Shown: positions 1 to 8,367 of the stretch, in pieces
How the letters are laid out: each line of letters begins with the position of its first letter
Position numbering within the stretch: position 1 is the first letter of the stretch
Assembly (NCBI GenBank): GCA_025363585.1
Contig: JANYDN010000313.1
Coordinates: 1-55,542 of the forward strand
Reading direction: 5' to 3'
DNA: 55,542 bases
DNA from: Verrucomicrobiota bacterium
Lineage (GTDB): Bacteria; Verrucomicrobiota; Verrucomicrobiia; Limisphaerales; UBA9464
Notes under the pieces: generated by a model
The model's input: only the letters and a program-made list of their open reading frames with translations
The model's database searches: none
What the model was told of the DNA's origin: nothing
Made by a program: the position numbers and the translations under genes

Positions 1-249
1 ATGGCGCGGAAACACGGCGCCGCGCGGGCGTGCCCGCTGATGACGGGGATTTTCTTCAACATCGTCGCGGGCGCGGTCGAGGACCAGTTGGCGGCCGGGA
101 CACGTCCGTTGGCGCCGTACTGGCGCATCGTGCGCGACAACCGTTCGCTCAATCCGAAAACGCCGTCGGGACCCGCCCGCCAGGCGGAGCATCTCCGGGC
201 CGAGGGATTGCGCGTCGACCGCAAATCCTTCGTGGTCGCCGAGGAGTGA
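1..249 (+). CDS. Alkyltransferase-like (MGMT family/Atl1-like) DNA-binding protein, C-terminal part
   Basis: This is the C-terminal 82 residues of a gene that begins upstream of the window; the ATG at base 1 is probably an internal Met. The segment KHGAARACPLMTGIFF followed by PYWRIVRDN.SLNPKTPSG and QAEHLRAEGLRV matches, as I recall the family, the C-terminal half of small MGMT-family proteins annotated as Atl1-like. Those bind alkylated DNA and are thought to flag it for nucleotide excision repair rather than transferring the alkyl group. The canonical PCHR active site is not visible in this part, which fits an ATL rather than a true methyltransferase. The TGA stop overlaps the ATG of the next gene (TGATG), so the two are probably translationally coupled although their functions look unrelated. 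Confidence 0.65.
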   Translation: MARKHGAARACPLMTGIFFNIVAGAVEDQLAAGTRPLAPYWRIVRDNRSLNPKTPSGPARQAEHLRAEGLRVDRKSFVVAEE

Positions 250-1904
250 TGAAGGCCGGCAACGCGACTTCGATGGCGCGGAGGATCGCCGGTTGGGTCG
301 GCACGCGTCGGCGCCGCGGATCCCTCCGCGCGGGAGCCGCGTGGTGGGTGGCGGTCGTCGTGTTGGCGTCGGCGTGCCGGCGCGATCCACCCGCGGACCT
401 CGTGCTCCACAACGGGCGCGAGCCGGAGACCATCGATCCGCAGTTGCTCACCGGGCAGGCCGACGGCCGCATTGGCGCGGCGTTGTTCGAGGGATTGACG
501 CGCTTCGATCCCGTCACGGCCGACGCGATCCCGGGTCTGGCCGAAAGCTGGACGACGTCGGCCGACGGACGCGTCTATGATTTCCGGATGCGCACCAACG
601 CCGCGTGGTCGACCGGCGGACGCATCGATGCCTCGGACGTCGTGTGGTCGTGGCGGCGCGCGGTGGATCCGAAGACCGCGGCCGATTACGCGAGCCAGTT
701 CTTCTACGTGAAGAACGGCGAGGCGATCTACACCGGCAAAGAGAAGGACACGTCGTTGCTCGGGGTGACTGCCATCGGCGCGGATCACGTGCGCGTCGAG
801 CTCAACCAAGCCACGCCGTTCTTCCTCGAATTGCTGGCGTCGCGCGTGTTCGCCGTGGTGCCGCGCGGCGCGATCGAGGCCCATGGCGACCAATGGATCC
901 GGACGAGGCCGTTGCCCTGCAGTGGTCCGTACCAGCTCGATTTCTGGCGGGTGAACGACCGCATCCGTCTCCGCAAAAACCCGCTTTACTGGGACGCCGC
1001 GCGCGTGAAGGCCGGGACCATCGACGTGTTGGCCGGGGAGTCGGCGCACACCGCGCTCAATCTTTATCTGGCGGGGGACGTCGACTTCATCGTCGACAAG
1101 GACATGTTCCCGCCCGAGTTGGCGGAGGTGCTGCGGGCGCGTCCGGACTTCCACCGCTACGATTACCTCGGCGCGTACTTCGTCCGGATCAACTGCACGC
1201 GAAAACCGTTCGACGATCCGCGCGTGCGGCGCGCCCTCGCGCTGGTGGTAGACCGCGCGCGCATCGTCGAGCGCATCACGCGCATGGGCGAGCGGCCGGC
1301 CGATCACCTCGTGCCCGACGGCACGGGGGGCTACGCGCCGCCGGCCGGGTTGGGACGCGATCCCGACGCCGCGCGGCGCCTGTTGGCGGAGGCGGGTTAT
1401 CCGGGCGGAAAGGGGTTCCGGACCTTCGAGTACACCTTCAACGCCGAGTCGAAACTCCACGAACAGATCGCGGTGGAACTCCAGGAGATGTTCCGCGGGC
1501 AACTCGGGCTCCGCATGGAACTGCGGCCGCTCGAGTGGAAGACCTACCTCGCCGACATGTCGGGACAGGACTACGACCTGATGCGCAGTTCGTGGATCGG
1601 CGACTACAACGACCCGAACACGTTCCTCGACCTGTTCCTGTCGAACGGCGGCAACAACCGCACCGGCTGGAAAGACGCCGCGTACGACCGGTTGATGGAG
1701 ACGGCGAACGCCACGCTCGACCGCGCCCAGCGTTTCGAGCTGCTGGGACGCGCCGAATCGCGACTCGTGCGCGACGGAGTGCCGATCATCCCGCTCTATT
1801 CGTACGTGGGATTCTACGCGCTCGATACGAACCGCGTCGCCGGCGTCTACCCGAACCTTCTCGACGAGCATCCGTTTTGGTCGATCGAACGGCTGAAGCG
1901 GTGA
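249..1904 (+). CDS. Peptide ABC transporter substrate-binding lipoprotein (OppA/SBP_bac_5 family)
   Basis: About 551 aa. The ORF track extends further upstream, but the ATG at 249 overlaps the previous stop and precedes a basic N-terminus, a hydrophobic stretch AAWWVAVVVLASAC and a lipobox cysteine, so this start is preferred. Mature-protein features are typical of OppA: the N-terminal N.GREPETIDPQL block, LFEGLTRFDP, GLAESWTTSADGRVYDFRMR, and a C-terminal peptide ending in DEHPFWSIERL. The family binds oligopeptides outside the cytoplasmic membrane and delivers them to an OppBCDF permease. No permease or ATPase gene is next to it, so it is an orphan receptor here. It is convergent with the next gene, with 37 bp between the stops. 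Confidence 0.88.
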   Translation: MKAGNATSMARRIAGWVGTRRRRGSLRAGAAWWVAVVVLASACRRDPPADLVLHNGREPETIDPQLLTGQADGRIGAALFEGLTRFDPVTADAIPGLAESWTTSADGRVYDFRMRTNAAWSTGGRIDASDVVWSWRRAVDPKTAADYASQFFYVKNGEAIYTGKEKDTSLLGVTAIGADHVRVELNQATPFFLELLASRVFAVVPRGAIEAHGDQWIRTRPLPCSGPYQLDFWRVNDRIRLRKNPLYWDAARVKAGTIDVLAGESAHTALNLYLAGDVDFIVDKDMFPPELAEVLRARPDFHRYDYLGAYFVRINCTRKPFDDPRVRRALALVVDRARIVERITRMGERPADHLVPDGTGGYAPPAGLGRDPDAARRLLAEAGYPGGKGFRTFEYTFNAESKLHEQIAVELQEMFRGQLGLRMELRPLEWKTYLADMSGQDYDLMRSSWIGDYNDPNTFLDLFLSNGGNNRTGWKDAAYDRLMETANATLDRAQRFELLGRAESRLVRDGVPIIPLYSYVGFYALDTNRVAGVYPNLLDEHPFWSIERLKR

Positions 1905-1941
1905 GCCGCGACCCGACGCGTGCGCGCCTGCGCTTTGCGGG

Positions 1942-3465
1942 TCACAACCGCAGCAACCGGTTCAGGAACCACTTCGCCCGCGGCGTGAGGCGGGTTCGGT
2001 TGTAGGCGTCGCCGCACTGGCGGATGGCCTCGGCGAAGGTCGGGTACGGATGGATAACCGAAGCCAGTTTTCCCAATCCCATTCCCGCCGACATGGCGAC
2101 CGCGACCTCCGAGATCAACTCGCCCGCCCGCACGCCCACGATGGTCGCGCCCACGATTTCGTCCGTTCCCTCCCGGACAAGGATCCGGGCGAACCCGTTG
2201 TCCTCCGCGGCGGTCCGGGCGCGGTCGACCTCCGCGAACGACTTCGTGAACGCCGTGGTCTTGATCCCGCGGGCCGTTGCTTCCGATGTCGTCGAACCGA
2301 CGTGGGCGACTTCCGGATCGGTGTACGTGCACCACGGGATGACCAGCGCGGACACGCGCTTCCTTCCGAAGAACAACGCGTTCTGGATCACGATCCGGGC
2401 CGAGAAATCGGCCGCGTGGGTGAACTGGTGACCGAGGCAGACGTCGCCCGCGGCGAAGATCCTGCGGTTCGCGGTCCGCAAATGGTCGTCGACGGCGATG
2501 CCCCCGCGCGGGGTCGTCTCCACGCCGACGTTTCGCAATTCGAGTGAATCGACATTCGGCCGCCGGCCCGTCGCGACGAGGATGCGGTCGCATTCAATGG
2601 TCGTCGTCCCGGTCGGCACCGACACGTGGAGCCGATGGTTTCCGGGTCGTGGATCGACGCGGGACAACCGGGCATTGTCGACGAGTTGGACGCCGTCGGC
2701 CCGGAGTTGAAGCGCGAGGACATCGCCGGCCTCGGGTTCGTCGCGCGGCAAAGGGCGCGGGCCCGATGCGACCAGCACGACCTCGGAGCCCAGCCGGCGG
2801 AATGCCTGCGCGAGCTCGCACCCGACCGGCCCCGCGCCGATCACGGCGAGTCGACGCGGCAATTCCTCGAGGTCGAACACCGTCCGGTGGGTCAGCGGAT
2901 CGGCGTCGGCAAGGCCCGGGATGTTCGGGATCGCCGCGCGCGCGCCCGTCGCGATCACCGCCTTGCGCCATCGCAACAAAGTGCCGTCGACATCGGTCTC
3001 GCCGGTCCGGAGGAACCGGGCGTTCCCGAAAAACACGTCGACGCCGAGGGAACGGAACCGCGCCGCCGAATCGTTTCCCGAAATCGCCGCGCGCGTCTCG
3101 CGCAGGCGCCGCATCACGGCCCGGAAATCGACGGTGACCGGTCCCGTGTGGACGCCGAGGACGCCGGCATGGCGGGCCGCGTGGGCCGCGTGCGCGGCGG
3201 CGAGCAGGGCTTTCGAGGGGACGCAGCCGAAGTTGAGGCAGTCGCCTCCCATGAACCGCCGTTCCACCAACGCCACGCGCGCCCCCAATCCGGCGGCGCC
3301 GGCGGCGGCAACAAGTCCCGCCGTGCCGGCTCCGATCACCACGAGGTCGTAAAGAGGCGCGGGCTCGGGCGCGCGCCAGTCGGAAGGCCGGACCGCGTCG
3401 CGGAGCCGCCGGTTCGCCTCGTCGTCGGGCTGCATCGGGAAGGGTTCGTTGGCCTCGCGATTCAT
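1942..3465 (-). CDS. FAD-dependent pyridine nucleotide-disulfide oxidoreductase (mercuric reductase/Lpd-like)
   Basis: 507 aa. It has an N-terminal Rossmann FAD motif VIGAGTAGL at about residue 43, the redox-active disulfide GGDCLNFGCVPSK just downstream, a second NAD-binding motif VIGAGPVGCELAQA in the middle, an FAD motif FAAGDVC, and a C-terminal dimerisation domain (residues ~370-490) with the conserved final IHPYPTFAEA. The C-terminal vicinal cysteines that bind Hg(II) in MerA are not visible, so mercury reduction is unlikely despite the usual annotation. Relatives of this protein commonly sit directly after a TVP38/TMEM64 membrane protein gene, as here. Its ATG lies inside the ATGA overlap with the original end of that upstream gene. 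Confidence 0.9.
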   Translation of the reverse strand: MNREANEPFPMQPDDEANRRLRDAVRPSDWRAPEPAPLYDLVVIGAGTAGLVAAAGAAGLGARVALVERRFMGGDCLNFGCVPSKALLAAAHAAHAARHAGVLGVHTGPVTVDFRAVMRRLRETRAAISGNDSAARFRSLGVDVFFGNARFLRTGETDVDGTLLRWRKAVIATGARAAIPNIPGLADADPLTHRTVFDLEELPRRLAVIGAGPVGCELAQAFRRLGSEVVLVASGPRPLPRDEPEAGDVLALQLRADGVQLVDNARLSRVDPRPGNHRLHVSVPTGTTTIECDRILVATGRRPNVDSLELRNVGVETTPRGGIAVDDHLRTANRRIFAAGDVCLGHQFTHAADFSARIVIQNALFFGRKRVSALVIPWCTYTDPEVAHVGSTTSEATARGIKTTAFTKSFAEVDRARTAAEDNGFARILVREGTDEIVGATIVGVRAGELISEVAVAMSAGMGLGKLASVIHPYPTFAEAIRQCGDAYNRTRLTPRAKWFLNRLLRL

Positions 3466-4179
3466 CCGATCCTTTCGGCCAACGCACGGCGCGCGAGGCG
3501 CGTGATGACCAAGGTCACGGCGATCGTCGCCGCGAGTCCGATCGCATACAGAACCTACTCCGCGGTCGTGCGCGCGGGCCGCGTGGCGTCACCGCGGAGA
3601 AAGGCCTCGCCGAGAACCGAACCCAGGTAAACATAGAGCACGGTGCCCGGCATCATCCCGATCCACGACGCCACCACGTAGTCGCGGAATCGAACGCGGG
3701 TGAGGCCGAGGGCGTAGTTCAGGAAGACGAACGGGAACAACGGCGACAGCCGCAGCAGGAGCACGATCTTCCAACCCTCCCTCGCGATCGCGTCGTCGAC
3801 GGCACGGAAACGCGGGTTGCCCGCGATCCGGCGCGCGACCGCATCGCGGGCGACGAACCGGCCGACAAGGAAAGCGAGCGACGCGCCCGCGGTGGAACCG
3901 AGCGACGCGCAGACGGAACCGACGACCGGGCCGAAAACCGCGCCGGCGCCCGGCGTGAGCAACGAGCCGGGAACGAACGCGACGCAGGCAACCGCGTACG
4001 CGATGACGAAGATCACGGGCCCGAGCGGACCGCGCGCGGATCCATTCCATCGCGTCCGCCACGGGAAGAAACCTCGCCGCCCCGATCGCCGCGACGACGA
4101 GGCCGAGGACCAACGCCCATCGCTTCCAGACGCCCGTGCGGGGCGCGGCGTCGGTCCGGGCGGCGTTCGGGGAACTCAT
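3462..4179 (-). pseudogene. TVP38/TMEM64 family membrane protein, disrupted by a frameshift and a nonsense codon
   Basis: The N-terminus reads from ATG 4179 (MSSPNAARTD...) through one TM segment to EWIRA. There the frame shifts inside a CGCGCGCG run at 4031-4038. The next frame continues with the family signature GPLGPVIFVIAY, VPGSLLTPGAGAVFGP and LRLSPLFPFVFLNYALG. Adding one CG dinucleotide restores a single frame. A second lesion is the TAG at 3555-3557: the same frame continues past it with VLYAIGLAATIAVTLVITR, the expected last TM helix, and then ends at a TGA (3464-3462) that overlaps the oxidoreductase ATG. Repair of both gives about 239 aa, normal for this family of DedA-like transporters or scramblases. 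As written, only the 153-aa ORF 3555-4016 (GTG start) survives. Sequencing error is an alternative for either lesion. Confidence 0.8.
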
Positions 4180-4203
4180 GGAATCGGTTCCCGCGATCAC
4201 GGG

Positions 4204-5262
4204 TCAATGACGCCGGATGTCGATGCGCGCGGGATCGGCGACGCCGAGTTCCTGGACCTCCGCGTTGAGATAGAGGTCGGTCTTGAATTCCTTCTCGCCG
4301 TCGATGGGATGCGCGGCGCGTTCCTTGCGGATCTCCTCGATGGCGAGGACGTCGAGAGCGACGGGATCGAAGCCGAACCGCAGTTCGTTCAGCGCGGTGG
4401 CGTAATGGAGGAGCGTGCGCTCCTCGCCGCGGTACTGGCACACCAACGCGTCATTCACGCAGAACAACAGCTTTTGCGCGATGTCGTCCAAGGCGCAGAT
4501 CTCGGGAATGGCGGTCGCCATCATCTCGGTGTTGTTCTCGAAGCGGAAGGTGTTGTCGACGGCGCCGAGAGAGAGGTTCGCCAACTGGCCCTGCACGCCG
4601 AGATGGCCGTGGTTCAGCAACGGCGCCACCACGACGATCTTCGTCACGTCCTTGGTCAACAGCTTCGTGACGAAGGAACGACGCCCCACGTCGTGTCCCG
4701 GCTTGCGCCCGAACTCGTGGTCGCCCACCAGCAGTCGCCCCGCGATTCCCGATTCGTACGATTTCGAATCGTCCCAACCGACGTCTTCCGTCGCGACCCA
4801 TCGGACGCCGAGCCGCTCGGCCACCGCGGAGTAGCCGCCGAGGATCAGGTCGCTCGGGCGTTTGTCCCAGACGACGATCCGGTGCGGCGGGTGCCCGGCA
4901 TCGAGAAGCGAGCGGACGAGAGCGGCCATGACGTCGGGACGCGTGCCGCTGACCGGCCCGGGCGCGCTGAAGACACGGAATCCGACGACGTCGTTGGTCG
5001 TGACCAATGCCCTCCACGCGGCCCGGGAATCGGGCTTCGAAGCAAGGGCGCGGAGGCCCGCGTCGACCATGCGCGCGACGACGGTCGGATCGGATTCGAA
5101 CGCCTTGGTGGCGTTGGCATCGTGGATGATGTGGACGACGGCGCGGTTGGTGGCGTCGCCGAAGGACGTGGCTTTCGGCGCGGGCGCCGCGAGGACGCCC
5201 TGGCACCAGAAAAGGCAGAGGGCCAGCGCGGGGACCCACGGGAACGGGAAGCGGCGGTTCAT
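4204..5262 (-). CDS. DUF362 domain-containing exported protein
   Basis: 352 aa from ATG 5262. The upstream extension in the ORF track has no support, whereas this start gives a clear signal peptide (RFPFPWVPALALCLFWCQG, cleavage near AAPA). The body resembles DUF362 proteins: IVVWDKRPSDLILGGY, VATEDVGWDDS, a central KIVVVAPLLNHGHLGVQGQLANLSLGAVDN region, and CVNDALVCQYRGEE. Many DUF362 proteins carry a C-terminal 4Fe-4S ferredoxin part; it is not seen here. The function of the family is unknown. It is the first gene of a minus-strand operon, 24 bp before the broken TVP38 gene, and is divergent from the alcohol dehydrogenase across a 205-bp region in which I see no distinct site. Confidence 0.82.
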   Translation of the reverse strand: MNRRFPFPWVPALALCLFWCQGVLAAPAPKATSFGDATNRAVVHIIHDANATKAFESDPTVVARMVDAGLRALASKPDSRAAWRALVTTNDVVGFRVFSAPGPVSGTRPDVMAALVRSLLDAGHPPHRIVVWDKRPSDLILGGYSAVAERLGVRWVATEDVGWDDSKSYESGIAGRLLVGDHEFGRKPGHDVGRRSFVTKLLTKDVTKIVVVAPLLNHGHLGVQGQLANLSLGAVDNTFRFENNTEMMATAIPEICALDDIAQKLLFCVNDALVCQYRGEERTLLHYATALNELRFGFDPVALDVLAIEEIRKERAAHPIDGEKEFKTDLYLNAEVQELGVADPARIDIRRH

Positions 5263-5467
5263 CGTCAACGGGCAGCGAGAGTAGCGCGGCCGGCCGGGGA
5301 CGCCACCCCGCCGTTGGATCGGTTTTCGAAGGCCCCATTGTCGGAAACGGCCCGCGATCCGGCCCGGGTGCGTCGTGCTCGTCCGCGGGGATACCCGGGA
5401 AATGCCCGGTCGTTCGACGCAACTTGTATCTTCCCGGCGCGGCCGTCGCGGGCCACGCTTTCGGGCG

Positions 5468-6625
5468 ATGGGCACCACGGCATTTTCCTTTCCCACCCGC
5501 ACCCTCTACGGCGCCGGCACGCTCAACGAACTTCCGGCGAACCTCCAGCGGCTGCACGTCCGTCGTCCGATCGTCGTCACCGACGCCGGGTTCGCGCGAA
5601 CCGACGCCTTCGCGTCCCTGGTGAAGGTGCTCGGGGCCGAGCGCCTAAGCCGCGATTGGTTCGTGTTCGCGGAAGTGAACCCGAACCCGGTCGAGGACGA
5701 CGTCCGCCGGCCGGCGGCACTGATGCGCCATCACGGATGCGACGGCGTGATCGCGATCGGCGGGGGCAGCCCGCTCGACGCGGGGAAGGCGGCGCGGCTG
5801 CTGGCGAAACATCCGGGCGCGAGCTTCCAGCATTTTTATTCGGAAGCGCTCGACTGGACCGGGCTCGCGCCGTTGGTGGCGATCCCGACGACGGCGGGGA
5901 CGGGCTCGGAAGTGGGACGCAGTTCGGTGATCACGCTCGACGCGACGAAGCGGAAGGCCGTGATCTTCCATCCGGAACTCCTGGCGAAGCTGGTGATCCT
6001 CGATCCCGAACTCACGGTCGGGCTGCCCGCGAAGCTGACGGCGGCGACGGGCGCGGACGCGTTGACGCACTGCATCGAGAGCTACACGTGCCCGGCTTTC
6101 CACCCGATGTGCGACGGCATCGCGCTCGAGGGCGTACGGTTGATCGTGGAGGCATTGCCGCGCGCGGTGCGCGACGGAAAAGACATCGAGGCGCGCGGGC
6201 ACATGCTGGTGGCGGCGGCGATGGGCGCCGTGGCGTTCCAGAAGGATCTGGGCGTCGTGCATTCGATGGCGCATCCGTTGTCGACGATCTGCGGGATGCA
6301 CCACGGCCTGGCGAACGCGCTGTGCCTCGTGGCCGGCATGAAGTTCTGCGCCGCACGGAAGCCGGGGCTTTACCGGCGCGTCGGGATCGCGTGCGGACTC
6401 GAGGTCCAGCGCGTGACGGACGCCGAGGCGGATGCGCGGACGATCGCGTTCGTGGCCCAATTCCTCGCGGGCATCGGGCTCGACACGCGTTTGGGCGCGC
6501 TCGGCGTGACGGCCGCGCAACTCGACGCGCTGGTGCTGCAGGCCGTCGAGGACCCGTGCCACGCGACCAACGCAGTGCCGGTCACGCGCGAGGATTTCCG
6601 GTCGCTGTATTTGGAAGTGATCTGA
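5468..6625 (+). CDS. Iron-containing alcohol dehydrogenase (group III)
   Basis: 385 aa from ATG 5468. The longer ORF start at 5375 lies in non-coding-looking sequence, and MGTTAFSFPTRTLYGAG is the normal N-terminus for the family. Visible motifs are GGGSPLDAGKAARLL (NAD binding), IPTTAGTGSEVGRSSVI, and the metal-binding region GADALTHCIESYTCP followed by HSMAHPLSTICGMHHG with His ligands. These enzymes interconvert alcohols and aldehydes with NAD(P); the substrate cannot be read from sequence. The following MFS gene is on the same strand, separated by a 94-bp gap holding a hairpin of 7-bp units. Confidence 0.92.
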   Translation: MGTTAFSFPTRTLYGAGTLNELPANLQRLHVRRPIVVTDAGFARTDAFASLVKVLGAERLSRDWFVFAEVNPNPVEDDVRRPAALMRHHGCDGVIAIGGGSPLDAGKAARLLAKHPGASFQHFYSEALDWTGLAPLVAIPTTAGTGSEVGRSSVITLDATKRKAVIFHPELLAKLVILDPELTVGLPAKLTAATGADALTHCIESYTCPAFHPMCDGIALEGVRLIVEALPRAVRDGKDIEARGHMLVAAAMGAVAFQKDLGVVHSMAHPLSTICGMHHGLANALCLVAGMKFCAARKPGLYRRVGIACGLEVQRVTDAEADARTIAFVAQFLAGIGLDTRLGALGVTAAQLDALVLQAVEDPCHATNAVPVTREDFRSLYLEVI

Positions 6626-6639
6626 GTGGGCCAAGCGCA

Positions 6640-6710
6640 GAGCAGGGAGCAGGGAGCACCGAGCCCAAGAGCTCCAGGCCATCGGTTCTTCTGCTCCCTG
6701 CTCCCTGCTC
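6640..6710. repeat. Inverted repeat built of 7-bp units (GAGCAGG / TGCTCCC)
   Basis: The left arm 6640-6658 is GAGCAGG repeated 2.7 times. The right arm 6692-6710 is its perfect 19-bp reverse complement, with a 33-bp loop. It fills the gap between the alcohol dehydrogenase stop and the MFS start. It is not followed by a T run, so it is not an ordinary intrinsic terminator. It resembles the other heptamer tracts in this window in unit length and position. Confidence 0.9.
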
Positions 6711-6719
6711 CCCGCCAAG

Positions 6720-8213
6720 ATGTCCCGTCGCCGCGAACTTCTGTTGTCGCTGAAGTACTCGACCATCGAGGCGTGTTTTTCCGTCCCGATGCTGAACTTG
6801 ACGATGCCGAGCTTCCCGTTCGTCATCGCCTTCGCGGTGACGGTGCTCGGCTGGGGACCGGCGGCGGTCGGGGCGATGGCGGCGTTGCCGCATCTGTGCA
6901 ACCTCGTCCAACCGCCCGTCGCGCTTTGGCTGCGCCGCCGCCTGCCGTTGTTCCAGATCATGGCGCTGACGTTCCTGCTCAGCGCGTTGCCGTGGGGTTT
7001 TGTCTCGGTGCTGCCCTTCGAAACCGAGACCGTGCGGCACGCGACGTTCGCGGCGATCCTAGTCGTCGCGACATTCGCCAATAGCCTCGGGTCGGTGGCG
7101 TGGGCGGCGGCGATCGCGGAGTTGGTGCCCGCGCGCATGGGCGGCAATTTCTACGGCCGCAGGAACCTTGTGTTCGGGTTCTGGACGTTGCTGGTCGTGA
7201 TCGTGGCGAGTGTCGTCGCCGCCCGGTCCCACAACTCGATGGTGGTGTTCGGCTGGATCTTCGCGACGGCCGGACTCGCGCGGTTGATCGGGTTCTTCTT
7301 CCTGACGCGGATGCGTTTCCCGCGGTCGGTGACCGAGCGCGCGCCGGATCCGCCGGGCTTCTCCGAGATCGCGTTGCCGTTCCGCAACCGGAATTACCTG
7401 CGGCTGGTGGCGTTCGTCGGCGTCTGGGGATTCCTCCTCAATCTCGGCCAACCGTTCTATCCGGTGTTCATCGTGCAGGGACTCCATCGGTCCGTCGCGG
7501 ACGTGGGCATCCTGACCGCGATCGCGGGCGTGGGCGGACTGCTCACGCTCCGGAGCTGGGGATGGATGTGCGGTCGGTTCGGCAGCAAGCCGGTGTTGCA
7601 GGTGTGCGCGATCCTCTGGGCCGTCGCGGGCCTGGCCGCGTGGACGTTCGCGGGCGAGCGCTTCTTCTGGCATCTCGCGCCGTGCTACCTCGTGGTCGGC
7701 GGGACCACGGCGTGTTTCCAGCTCTGCCAGTTCAACCTCATGCTGAAACTCGCGCCCGCGAACAAGGCGCCGTACGTCGCGGTGTTCCTCGCGCTCACGA
7801 GCGCGCTCACCGCGCTGGGCCCGATCCTCGGAGGCCTCGTCCTGCGGTGGGTTCCCGACGTCCTCGGCACCTTCCTTGGGCAGACGATCCGCGACTACCA
7901 CGTGCTCATCGCGGTCTCGATGGTCGGATGCCTGCTGAGCACGCATTTGCTGGCATGGGTCGACGAACCGGAGGCGCATGCGCCCGAGGAGGTGTGGCGC
8001 ACGATGAGCCGCATGCAACCGTTCAACCCGATGTTGATCCTCGGCAGCGCCGCGCAGTTGATCGTCAGTCCCGCCGGCTTGATGGCGATGGCCCACCAAT
8101 CGGTGCGGTTGGTCCGGCGCCAGATGAAGGCGATCGGGAACGTGGGCGAGGTCCTCGTCGACGGAACCACCGAGGCGATCCGCTCCCGGTTGCCGGGGGA
8201 CAGTGGTGAGTAG
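6720..8213 (+). CDS. MFS transporter
   Basis: 497 aa with about 12 hydrophobic helices. The N-terminus MSRRRELLLSLKYSTIEACFS leads into the first helix, and LGWGPAAVGAMAALPHLCNL plus a LWLRRR loop fits the first cytoplasmic loop of a major facilitator. The long hydrophilic middle (MRFPRSVTERAPDPPG) lies where the central loop of a 6+6 fold should be. The C-terminal ~80 residues are hydrophilic and probably cytoplasmic. The substrate is unknown. The gene may be co-transcribed with the alcohol dehydrogenase and ends one base before a tandem repeat. Confidence 0.85.
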   Translation: MSRRRELLLSLKYSTIEACFSVPMLNLTMPSFPFVIAFAVTVLGWGPAAVGAMAALPHLCNLVQPPVALWLRRRLPLFQIMALTFLLSALPWGFVSVLPFETETVRHATFAAILVVATFANSLGSVAWAAAIAELVPARMGGNFYGRRNLVFGFWTLLVVIVASVVAARSHNSMVVFGWIFATAGLARLIGFFFLTRMRFPRSVTERAPDPPGFSEIALPFRNRNYLRLVAFVGVWGFLLNLGQPFYPVFIVQGLHRSVADVGILTAIAGVGGLLTLRSWGWMCGRFGSKPVLQVCAILWAVAGLAAWTFAGERFFWHLAPCYLVVGGTTACFQLCQFNLMLKLAPANKAPYVAVFLALTSALTALGPILGGLVLRWVPDVLGTFLGQTIRDYHVLIAVSMVGCLLSTHLLAWVDEPEAHAPEEVWRTMSRMQPFNPMLILGSAAQLIVSPAGLMAMAHQSVRLVRRQMKAIGNVGEVLVDGTTEAIRSRLPGDSGE

Positions 8214-8214
8214 G

Positions 8215-8270
8215 CAGTGTTCAGTGTTCAGTGTTCAGTGTTCAGTGTTCAGTGTTCAGTGTTCAGTGTT
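8215..8270. repeat. Tandem heptamer CAGTGTT x8
   Basis: Eight perfect head-to-tail copies of the 7-bp unit CAGTGTT start one base after the MFS stop codon (TAG 8211-8213). The rest of the gap to 8367 contains a looser CCACTTGG-like repeat near 8333-8358. The tract sits between convergent genes. Perfect copies imply recent expansion by slippage. Confidence 0.95.
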
Positions 8271-8367
8271 CAGTCAGTCGGCGTTGGACGACCGAGGGTC
8301 CCTGCGCCGATTCCGCGACCGCTGAAAACTGACCACTTGGCCACTTGGCCACTGGCCACTCTCGGCC

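Noticed and set aside
1942-3465. Mercury resistance (MerA)
   Set aside because: The flavoprotein fold and active disulfide are present, but the C-terminal Hg-binding cysteines, an HMA domain and other mer genes are not.
3817-6753. 978-aa plus-strand ORF
   Set aside because: Covers the antisense of DUF362 and the wrong frame of the alcohol dehydrogenase. No recognisable domain.
8215-8270. CRISPR or phase-variable coding tract
   Set aside because: A 7-bp head-to-tail repeat with no spacers, located after the stop codon. It cannot shift a reading frame.
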